From: Zygaena filipendulae
Taxonomy: Eukaryota; Arthropoda; Insecta; Lepidoptera; Zygaenidae
DNA length: 64,000 nt
Direction: 5' to 3'
NCBI GenBank assembly: GCA_907165275.2
Contig: OU015666.1
Location: forward strand, 5,796,001 to 5,860,000
Shown: positions 23,601 through 35,600 of the stretch, one piece after another
How the letters are laid out: each line of letters opens with the position of its first letter
How positions within the stretch are numbered: the stretch's first letter is position 1
Position numbers and translations under genes: made by a program
Notes under the pieces: generated by a model
Seen by the model: only the letters and a program-made list of their open reading frames with translations
Told to the model about the DNA's origin: nothing
Databases searched by the model: none

Positions 23601-26600
23601 TCCACCCATTAGCAGTAGCGACGGTCTGGAACTGCTGCCGGTACGCGGGCCAAGACGTAGTTCCGTCGTAAGGTGGCACCTTAACTCTTGGTCCCTGGAC
23701 TACGGCGACGGCTCCACTTGATGTGATTCCTTCAGTTTTAAGACGCAGTACTTCTTTTTGTAGTCCAGAGAAACCAGTCTCCAGTCCCGTGACCCGCTCC
23801 TCTACCGAATCGACGTCTTCACGGAGTTGCTTCACCACATTGCTGACCTTATCAACGGCCGCCAAAACGGTTTGGAGATGTAGTTCGGCACACTCCTTTT
23901 GTTCTTCACGCATGACGTTTAGTCTCTGGTGCATACCCTTGTTCATGCTCTCCATCATCTTCACCAAGCCACATATATCCAGAGCAGACGCGTCCGCCGT
24001 TCGTGTAGTAGTCGTAGCCCGGACGTGCTCAGTGGGCGTGGTTGAGTAGGCGGGGCTAGTGGGCGGGGCTTCGATGGTGGGCGTGGTCAAGTGGGTGGGG
24101 CTTGGGATGGGCGTGGTCAAGTGGGCGGGGCCGAGGGCCAGGACATGTGGGCCAGTGGGCGGGGCCTCGGTGATGGGCGGGGTCAGTTGGGCGGGGCCAG
24201 TGGGCGTGGTCAGGTCGGTAGGCGGGGCCTCTATGGTGGATGGATGGGCGTGGCCCGATGGCCAGTGGGCGTGGCCTGGCGGGTTGCAGGCGTAGCCCCC
24301 GCAGCACGTTGTGCCCTCGTCCTGACGCCTTCCTCGGTGATATCTTCCCTCGGAGTTAGTGGCATCTCCAAATTTCACTTCCGACACCAAATTGTTACGT
24401 GCTAGGGTTCTTTATTTGGAGTTTAACACTAACTTTACAAAAACACTAGGTCTAGGGTGCCTAGGTCTAGGTATCACAGCTTGAAACACTAAACGACTGA
24501 TCTCGAAGTCCAATAGTCTCGCCAAGGTCGCAGGTAGTCGCAGGTATCGCTCAAGATTCACTCGTAGTTATCGCTTCGAAAGCTCAAACTGAACTGCCCG
24601 TCCGGTTCGGTTGCGCTGTTTATATACCCAACCGAACGGGGCTCTAGAATGTTCGAGTTCAATGTGTTTTACTAGCCACTCGGCCGAACGTTTCTAGAAT
24701 AGAACTTCTATCGACTTCGCTACTCCAATGTGTTTGCTTTACATTGCGTGTTTTGTATGCATCGCGCGTTTTGCATACATTGCGCGCTATCAATTTAGCT
24801 CGACCGCGACAATATTGTAGAAGAAAACTACATTCATCTATAAGTAACAACGAATAGTTTTTATTGGAAACAAAGACTCCGAGGAAGTCACAAAATTGAC
24901 CGAGTTGTATAATATAGCTCGCACGCGTGTGGTGTTTGCAGAGTCCGTCGTCGCCCGGCGCGGTGTCCCCCGGCGCGGGCAGCGTGTCCCCCGCCACGGG
25001 GGGGCTGTCCCCCGCGTCCGGCTCCCCCGTGGGCGCCACCGTCCCCCTCGCCACCTCCATGCACCATCCGCACGAACACGCCTCGCTGTACGACACACAG
25101 GTGCGCGCGCGTTGTATATATACATACCTACTAATATTATGAATAAGTCAAGTTTGTGAATAGTCAGCTTGTGACGTTGTAGGGGGGTAATCTCTGAGTC
25201 TACTGAACCGATTTTGAAAATTCTTTTACTTATAGAAAGCTACGGTAGCCCTGAGTGACATTTATCCCGAAATTCCCACAGGAACTCCGAAATTACCGCG
25301 AGTGAAACCGCGGGGGACAGCTAGTATTGTATATATACACACACGCTTAACACTAAACAGCTGATTGTGAGTTCAGACTACGCTTTACTATGCTGAGTAA
25401 TTTTTTTTTCTGTATTTTGATAAAATTCAAGAAGTAAGCACTAAAGGGCTCAGGGCGTCTTCGTGATGATGACATGGGGGAAGGAGTGGGGTCTAGATGG
25501 TGTTAATATCAGCAAAATATATGCTTGAATAAGTATTAATGTGTATTGAAATCCTCTAAAGCCTTTAAATTACTTATTTCTACACTTGATAAGGATAACT
25601 ACGGCTGATGAATAACAATAAAAAAACCCGAATTGATTAAAAATATACAATGTATCAATGTTTTTGCAAGCATAAGAGGGAGAAGTATAAGATTTTTGCT
25701 TAATTTTGCTGAAAAGGGGACTTGTTATTACTAAAATTCTACTTAAGTTGTACTTGAATGGCCCCTTGAAAATAAATAATAAATAAAAAATAAATCATAA
25801 TAGTAATCGATTCGAAAAACTTTCAAAACATTATTATAGTACATACAACAATATTTCCAATTTTTTTTTACGGACTCGTTTATACTTAAAGTATCGCATA
25901 GCATAGCATAGTCTAAACTCAACCTTTACAACTAGTTATGCTAGTTAGCGGTTAGTTCGATATACGTATCGAATTGACCGATATGTGACAACACGAAATG
26001 GCCTTCACAGTCATGATCAAGTATAATTTAATAGAAAGTGTACTAGCTATAAGTCTGAAGTTGAAATCCCCGGAGACCCCGCGTGCTATTTATTATGATG
26101 CGTTTGAAAAATACGCGTGGGGCCGATCGTTTCGCATCAAACGTCAACAATAAAAGTCAGAGTCACTTTATAAAAAAAAGTGAAAGAGTGCAAAATATGC
26201 AACTGAAAAGCAAAACGCTTTTTGATTTTTAGTCTTTTCGTCCGTGTGTCCGTCCGTATATTTTAGAATGCGCATCACTTGGTATGTAAATAGGTTGTGT
26301 CCTGACTTTAACACTTGTTGTACTTTTGTCTGGGCACAACAAAGAGTTCTCGAGGGAGTCTTGAAATGAACTCGAGTGTCAGCTAGTTAAGTATAAAAGT
26401 CATTCACAGTAGGCAATTAATTATCTCCACCTCGAATGTATCCACTGACAAATGGGAAATTTCACAAAAAATTTCACTTGCCACCAGTCACTGGGTCAAC
26501 TTTGAATGACCTATAAATGACCCGTTAAAAGTATTATGATAATATTTCCATTTGCTTGCTTAGGTTTATAAGCTGCAAACTTTTGTATAGTAATCAAATA

Positions 26601-29600
26601 TTTGAAACAAATAAACAATCAGATTGTTTTTCGCCTGATAGTCCATATAAAACCTGGTTCCATGTTTTAACTTATTCAAAAATTAGCCCATAGATAAGCA
26701 ATAGTGTGGTAACCCACACAGGATTTTGCTTTAAAATTATAGACAACATATTGTGTCAATTTTTTTTTATGTTCAACATTTTGTTGATATTTAAACAATG
26801 TAATAAGGTAAACACATAATTGAAAAACGTTCTATAACTCTTAATAAAGCGTTATGTACAATAAATTAATTTTGTGGGTTAACATATTATTGCTTATCTG
26901 CGTCCATCTGAGGGTTTGAAAAGTCGGCATTGAATAAAATAAATAGCTGACTCACTCCACGATCGGTTAGAGGTAGATAAGGTATAACAATTTAATTGTG
27001 TGCCTAACATGGCGATGGCTCGGTTCCTGTCAATAAATGGATTGATAAATTATTTAATATTATGATTCATAATGCGGATGGCAATGAACGACATAAACTG
27101 TTACCCATGGAGCAATTCAACGTTACGACTTACGACAAACGTCGATATTTAAAACAGCCAAATGTTACCATTTTTGGCGGTTAAATTTAAAACTTTTGTT
27201 GTTAATTATACGTTAAAATTGTACCAGGGAATTATTGAATAATATTTTCTCTATTTTGGGTTTTTAGTTTTATTTACTTTTTTGATATCTGTTACATTTT
27301 CTCGTATGTATATTTTACATATTTGTTTACATTTAGTTGTATCATACCAATTATTCCGATAACGGATTTCATGCAGATATATTTAAGAAACTGTACTTAT
27401 TTATTTAGATATAATATCACCACTATGGGTGCTATAAGCTCTGAATGGCAGCCGTAGATTTTACTAATATTAAATCGATATATTAGAATATTTCTTGTCC
27501 TTTGTAGTATTTATTTTACCTTTTTATGACTGTTGTCTACGGCTTCACCCGCGTGAATAACGGAATGTCTCTCTAATAACATTATCATATGGATTCGATA
27601 AATATAGGTGTCTGTGTAGTTGTCAGTCGGTCAGGGCACTTGTTGAATCATGATATTTATGTTGATTAACACTTTTTGTTTGTATTGTGTGTAATGTGTA
27701 TAATTATTTTCTTTTATATTTTGTTTTCTTTTTTATTTTTGTTTTGTGTTTTGATTTTTGCTTTTCTACACCAACCATTGTTTTTTTGTTTATTTCAGAA
27801 TCACTTATCTGTACCAAACACAAATAGTTATCTTCATCATAATAAGGTTCGTTTTCTTTTTTAACCTCTTTGCGATATTTTTTTTTTCGATCTTTCATTT
27901 CTAATTACTAATGGCGGTTGCTTCCGTGTTGTTAACGTATAATGCTGTGCTGTATTTTATAACATTCGTTACAATTTTCTTAAAAAATCATAATATTATA
28001 TTCATCTTAACTCAATATCATCATTAATTAACACTAACAATATTTTTGTACGTTTTTCAATTATTATAAGCATGGATTATTCATATTATCATAACGCTTC
28101 GTTTTGCACAAATTGCTGCGACCTTGCCGAAATTCTTCAACATTGCGGGATTTAAATTACCGCTATATTGAAGCGTGCTTTCTAAATTTAAATTTTCATA
28201 ATTGTCTACATTCAAATCTGGTTGAATTTTTTAGTACAGAAAATGACAGAACAGCCTATTTCATTTTTCAACAAATTCCATGCAGTGATGGGCTTTTCGG
28301 CAATTAACTTTTAATCTAAGCGGTATTAATGCCAGCTATTAATGGTGTTACCGTCTTACGTGATTTAGTTATGAGTACTTTGTATAATTTACTCGAACTG
28401 CCAAACAAAATAAAGCCTTCAAATATTGATTTGTTCGTATTCAACGAGCATATACGATAAGATCTGAAATTTACAGTAAAGCTTACAAATGAACTTGCGT
28501 GTAAACTTGTGTAAATATTACAGATGTAGCTAAGGTCTCGTTCGTCCGTAAGATTCCGTCTGATCAGTGTGTTTGTCGGATTTGTGTATATCCCAATAGT
28601 TGGCTACGTGCAATGTGCATTCTTATGTTTCTGAATCTACTGTAGGGCATTTCGGCAATGTCCACCCAAAGAAGCCGGAACGAAGATGAAACACCATTTT
28701 GTATAGGATGTCGCCCGCCAGAGTTAGAAAAAAGCCGTCAGCTCCAATGTGACCTAACACACATTTTTAATAAACTCTTACTGCGTAGTAAATTCTACTA
28801 CCAATATCTTTTTCATTGATTTATCTTAAAAGTTATGATTTTTTTTAGGGGATAGCGGCGCTAATTTCACTCTTGTACTAATTTCACTTAAAGCGCAGTT
28901 GCAGGCTTATTTTTTTTTACCTTTTAGGTCCAAAATATCTGTAACTGGTAACGCCTATAGATAGTTTATGTTCATATAAAAAACTGCGAATATTATCTCT
29001 GAGCTCTCTCTTTACTTTACTTCAATAAATGCGTGCGTGTAATTTTGAATACTGAATCTTTATAAAAAGTTAGTTTCCCCCAAAAATGTGTGGAGCTTTT
29101 TTAATTTAATTTTCAAAACTTCTGCCGTGGGACATCCTGTATTATTATTTTTATGTAATTTAATTATAATACAAGGCAAAGGCTTAACACATTAACCTAC
29201 AAGACGGTGATTTTTATCATTCATTGAGACTACATTTTACATTGATTGTCTATTTTATTATAGCATCTTTTTTCCCCACAAAACTATATGTTAGCTAATA
29301 TTATCTATGTAATTCACGCAATTTTCGACTTCATTCGGTATAATCATAGAGATCAATGTCGTAAAACGTATTGTTTTCGGTTGTTTTTTGCAGAATATAT
29401 CACAATTGGACCACAATTGGATAGCGTCGAGCTACCAATCCCAATGTAGTCCGCCCTCGCAATATTCTTCAACATCGAACATCAACATACCTTCACCAAC
29501 TGTACGTGTAATCTACGTATATAGGGTGACTGGTGATTAGTTCAGGAAACCTTACCTCACGGTTGTACTCATAGTAACAAACATTTTTAACGCATATACA

Positions 29601-32600
29601 TTTTAAAGAAACACGTTTATATAAAAAGTAATTAAGTATAATGAATTTAAAAAATATATTTTCCCTTTTATATTTTTGGTTTTCATAAAATATGTTTCTA
29701 CGGGAAAATTATTCATCATGTTGAGTAGAACATTCTAAGATTCCATCACTAATCACTAATCACCCTGTATAAATGTAAAGGGCATGTCCATCGCGCACAT
29801 AGATATCCCAGTAGAGGCGTTACACGCCGTTAGCGATTCATCACTGATAAATATATACTGTCATAATATAAAGAGTGGACCGCTGGTGAAAGCCGTAATA
29901 TGGCCGGCTAGTGTATTACCTACTTGGGAGTTAATAAAATAAATAAAAAAAAAACCGTGCAGGGAAAGTGACTCGTGTATATTTCATGTTCCAGATGGTA
30001 CACAGTCCCGGTAGTCCTGTGGAATCGCCACAAACCGACTACAACAATATACACCAGGCGTTGTTGCAACCGTTCGAGCAAATCACTATGGTGAGTTGCA
30101 TTCGCTCGATCGTCACATCATTTTCTCGAGTAACTTTTATATTTGAGTAGGTACCCAATGACCTTGAGTATTGATTTTTGAACAAATTATTATTGTATTT
30201 CATTTGTTTGATGGTGTAAAAAGACGTTCAACATAATCTGGGTATCGTCCTCATGAGCTGCAAGAAAGAAAATATTTGGTAATTTTTTCATATTTTTCTA
30301 GTATAAAAAAATCAATGATATTGTCTAATGTTTTAATGCTTCTTTCGAGTAGCAAGGAGCTGTAAGTAACGTATATATTTATTATATTTATGTTTGACTT
30401 TTTCCATAGAAAACTTATTTTTCTTTATTATTGAGTATATTTATAAAAGTGTTGGCAATCCACTTAAAACTTGAAGACTCTAAGAAAGAGTAGGTGTAGC
30501 AGAATAAATTTTAGTTTCTCCTTATCATAATCTAAATGCTAAATGATTCACGTTCAAGTTATATTTGCTTTTTAAATTAAATATAAACCCATTATTATTA
30601 ATTCAGAATTTTGCACGATAAAAAAAAAGCACATTGTCGGCAGATTGCACACAGAATATGTCTAGGGCTAGCCAACAAAAGAGTTTCACTATAGATCAAT
30701 AAATTAAAATACTATGTCGATGGTTTTAATTAGGCCGCTAATTAATAACTCTGTTATTTAACTGTTTTAATATTTTCTATTCCGATTTAAAATTAACATT
30801 TTTAACATCTGTCGTAAAATTTATGCATTTTTGAAACAATCACAGCGTAAATTTACTGTCCGTCGTAGTTTTTTCAAGAAAAAAACCTATTAAAATTGTA
30901 AAATATTTTTGTTATTAAGATTAGTCGGATAACGGATAGTTTCCGGATATCCGTTTCATCTCTGATTAAGATAGGTATTGTGCACTCATAATATGACATA
31001 AGCGATGGATTGTAAGTTTATCTGTGGCAGTAAATGATGGAATCACTGATATTATGTAAATAAGCGTAACATTGGTGGATGTTGGCCAAGGAATGGGCGC
31101 AGCTGTTGCAGAGCCTCATCGACTCAGGCTGGACGGCACACGTCCAAATGGAAAACGTAACAACACACACCACCATACTTACATACATACACACAACCAT
31201 ACACTTTTCACATTTATAAAATAGACATAAGTTCAAAAATTTTAAAATTGATAAAAATAATTTTCTGGCTGTATAGTCAACAAAACCTTTGCTTGATCAA
31301 ACTTGATCAAAGAATATTACTTTTAAATCTTTCGACTTTTGTCTATTCAAACAAAAAGAGCTTTTTGCTTCGACCATAATCTCAAAGATCTTGTAAAAAT
31401 GCAATGCAGTCAAAAAGCTTTTTTAAAACGAATCGAAACTTTGCTCAAAAATAGTGTATAATTTACTTGTAATAATTTTTTATATTGTCTTTTTGCCTGT
31501 ATCTATTTTTTCCTGAGCAAACATAAAATCACAGATATAAAATGTTTTTGAACCACTAACTAGTGTAAATTGATATGTGTGAAATCCATTATTGTAGAAT
31601 CAAAGGCGACAATATTCACACATTATAATTTGTTTACATAGCGCACTTGGATTTGTTCACACTTCTAAACTGTCTTTCATACTTTTTATAGAAAATTGAG
31701 TCTTAAAGCTTAGCATTAAAAGTATTTTCTCAAAATGTAACCTTATTTGATTCTCTTTTCATATATTATATTATGCAACGACAGTGCGTTTTTCTGATCG
31801 TTGATATGTATAATTTCTTTTAAGATTTACTGTTACTGGTAAAGATTTACGTGGCGACGGATTTATGTATTATTAAGGATATATTCCGCTATTACTGATA
31901 GCACTGGCCCAGTGCTCGTAGTAACGAGATATTTGTTCCGTTGTTACTTTCATTATACTGCCGCAGTATCCGCAGTTGGCGGTATAACGTCATAACCGTC
32001 GTCATTTTTGTACTGTGAGCACTGGCACTTTCGACTCTAAGGTGCTCTCAGTGGTTTGATCACGTGACCTCGGTCCAATGATTGGTCAATCGCGTCGGTC
32101 GGTTGACATGAGTGGTCGACAGTGTGACATGACAATGATATTTTTCCAGTAACAAAATTACCTACAAGTTCTTTATTTCGTCTCTTTATGATATATTTTA
32201 GTTTAGTTTAAGTTCCATCCGTTCTTTAATATCGAGCATGCTCTGCGGAACGTTATATTCGGTTGCGTTAATTTCAACGTACTTAAAGTCCAGCTCTAAT
32301 AAATATTAAAGTATTAAAGTCCAAATATATATTATTATTAGTTGTTTAAATAAAAATGAAAGTTTCATCGATATTTTAAACGAATCTAACAGGGTTCAAA
32401 CTAAACTGCTACAAAAATATTATCATTATCTTGTAAATAATATAACCGCTGACGTAGTTTGAGCCCTGTAAGGACATTAGGTATTATTATTGTAGTATGT
32501 TATGCTTATTATCTTCTATTTTTTACGCAACAACGCATGTCGAAACGCGATCAGGAGATCGATTTTTGAATCGCTCAAATTATATTTCTAAATATTATTA

Positions 32601-35600
32601 TCGAATTTTATTTTGATTGATTGAATTTTTTAGTCACATTCCTAATTACCAGTAGTAACTGCATAGTTATAATAACAATCATTTAGTCAGAGAATGCACT
32701 TAATATTAAACGTAGGTACATAGAATTAATCAAATATCCAATAGAACACAATAGTACCTATAAGCATGTCTTATTTCATTCGTAGGTCATGTAATAGTAA
32801 TGATATTGTTACACATAAGGTTCTAATTTAATAAATATTGCATGACTCTCATTCAATGTGTTATATCAGAGTTTGTAAAATATTGCACATTATACATATT
32901 TGTTATTATGTTTTTCTTGATACTCAAATTAGTGAATATTGTTGCTGTATTATGTACACAAAAAAATCTTTAATTCTTCTCCTTTATTGATATCTACAAT
33001 TTACTTGTTTTCAAATAGATGTTTTTTCTCTACATGTTGTTCGAAAATTACTAAATCTTAGGTCTCCGATTAGCACAGCTTCTTTTCAGTTGCCTGCTTT
33101 GAAAGTATCCCTTGGTATGGTCAGGTCTTGGTAGATAGATATTTATTGTTATTGTTATTTTTTTTTTAATTTTACAGGTTTTTATTAGCCATAGAATGAA
33201 GCATTAATTATTCATTTATAATTTGTTACTGCTTGTGCAATTTAGTTGTGATTGTCAGGTGATCAAAAAATAATTAATTTCACGTTTCCTATCCTCAGCT
33301 GGACTCGCCCGTGTCGAATTACAACACGTCGTATATGAACCACGGTTCGCCCCATTCACCGCAAACAACGAATTCGACGCACACATATTCACAGGTTAGA
33401 TTTGACGCGGGGTACAAAATCCTCATCGAGCTTGCATTGTTTTTAATTCATTGCTTTCATTTTTATTGCGATACAACTACACTTTGTTTTTGTCATTCCA
33501 ATGCACGGATTGTCGTTTTGATGACGGCATTTTGTTGGTAACGCTTTATTTTTTGTTTGGTCATCATACCTAGGTATTCAATATACACATTTTATTGCTT
33601 TAATGCTTTGTTATTCTTCTTAATGCATATTAACATTTTTAAATTCATATTGTTTTGTCATTCAGCTACGCATTTATTCGTTGCAAAAAAACAATGATGT
33701 AGGTATATTTTATTGCTTTATCATTTCTAATGCATGTTTAGTTATACCACCAAAACCATTTCAGGTTAATGTAATTTTAAAGGGATGAATATCTATCTAT
33801 TTACTATAATAAAAGAGTAGAATCCGCGATTCTGCACATTGAATATTTTTAAGAAAAATTCGCAGGTAGATTAAGCTAAACGTGGAGCTACATATAGGCT
33901 TTGTTTCATTTAAATCTGATGTTGGGAAACAAAGTTGTCATACAAAAACCTTTCATGCGGGTGAAACCGCGGGGCACAGCTAGTAAAAAATATTTTTTAC
34001 TTCTGACCGTCGACTACATGTCGTTTCGATGTCACTGACCGACTGCTGCTCGAGCCCATGATCAAGTTTCGTATCGCCGGTTATATTATAATCTGCCGAC
34101 TTTTAGCTGGAAATGGTCACGTGCCCCGTGGTGTTGCCAGTGATAATTTTTATTGTTCTGATATGGCGATGTTTGCTCCGCCAGTTGGTGAATCCGCCGG
34201 CGTCCAGTTACAACACGACGTACATAAACCACAGTTCGCCGCACTCGACGCAGACGACGAGCTCCACGCACACGTATTCACAGGTGAGCACCGAACGTGC
34301 GCTGGCGCATCGCGGAAGGAAACGAGTGTGGGTAATCAGTGTTTTGAACACACGTAACTGCACATGTACATTTTGGTTATTGTACATGGATGTAGGATGA
34401 TCTGATGATTTTTAACACGAGATATATACTCCTAAAACAGATACCAATCTCTCACATTTAAAGTTTTCCACTCTGTACCCATAAACTAAATTTTGCTCTA
34501 GCTATTTTGGTGAAACCAATAAAGACAGCGCTAATATTTTTGTGTTTCTTTGTGTTAAAACGCTTTGTAAAAAACAAAACTAATAATTCAATGGAAATCT
34601 CACGAAGATTCCGAATGTATTGCAACGCCACCTGTTGAAAACCGAACGTATTATTTTTAGTTGAACAAAAATTCTAATGATCTCAAAATGACGACGAATC
34701 CTTTGCAATTTTGAATGTGCATAAAGCGATATACGCTCGACAACACAATCTACGTATAAATAGAGTGGCTACTAACGTGTGTGCCGTGTGGCGGTGCACG
34801 GGGCGGTATGCGCAGGCGCATCGCGCACACGCGCACGACGCGGGCCGCAGCCGCGACCCGGTGGCGGGCGGCGCCGGCTTCCCGCCGCTGCAGGCGCTCA
34901 GCTCGCCCGCGCCGCCCACGCCCGCCAGCATACCGGACATCATACTCACCGGTCAGTCGGAATATGATATTTTATTCATTTCGCAGGGTTAGTTTATTGA
35001 TCAACTTGAAAAATTAAAATTCTTACTCTTCTTTATATCTAATTTCTATATAATCTCTAATATATATAATTTCTCATCAGGTGTATAAATAATTATAACG
35101 ATAACTTCTGTAAACTCAATGACTTAAATTCCGAGGTAGACATTTTTAGTAACTCTTATAGCAAGTTTAAATCGATCACGTACAACAAACTTAATAATGT
35201 AAAGGTGAATAGACAAAATTTATATTAATAAGTACATAATTAGATGTAAGTAATAAGAAATGTATCAGTTCGTGACAATGTGTAAGCAATAACCCGTGGC
35301 GGCGATGCCAACTTAAGTGCCATCTCTCATTTGTACTTACTGTATAATTGGCTACTTGACAAAAAATTTTTTTTTAGTCCGTCGTGTAGATTAGTAAAAA
35401 ATATTGGACACGTATTTTTTCTTTTTTTACGTAATCAAAAAATAACAGAGATACATTGGGTTGAAATTTCGCGTGACGTCACAACTCTGTGCGGTTTGTA
35501 TGGCGCTTATAATGAATATTGACGTCACGAGCTCCCCACCCTAAACTTTAATGCGCTTTATCTATGTTCATTTTCATTCAATTGAAAAAGCAAAAAATAC

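Larger units (their letters stand above)
18958..24811 (-). mobile_element. Complete Ty3/gypsy LTR retrotransposon inside CRTC intron
   Basis: The element is 5,854 bp and antisense to CRTC. Two 419-bp LTRs (TG...CA) read as identical. They are flanked by ATAT on both sides (18954-18957 and 24812-24815), a 4-bp target duplication. In element orientation the order is 5' LTR, primer-binding-site-like TGGTGTCGGAAGTG, gag with a zinc knuckle, slippery GGGAAAC, pol (protease, RT, RNase H, integrase), a purine tract and 3' LTR. There is no env frame. Frames are uninterrupted, so it looks recently inserted and possibly competent. I do not assign a named lineage. Confidence 0.96.
25325..29393 (+). other. 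CRTC intronic DNA between exons 7 and 8
   Basis: Apart from the Helitron, repeat family B and the candidate micro-exon, I see nothing coding. The DNA is AT-rich with short homopolymer and TTTC-rich runs. Confidence 0.65.

Noticed and set aside
24659..25125. - strand open frames opposite CRTC exon 7 and the LTR
   Set aside because: GC-rich antisense shadow; they cross the LTR boundary and have no homology.
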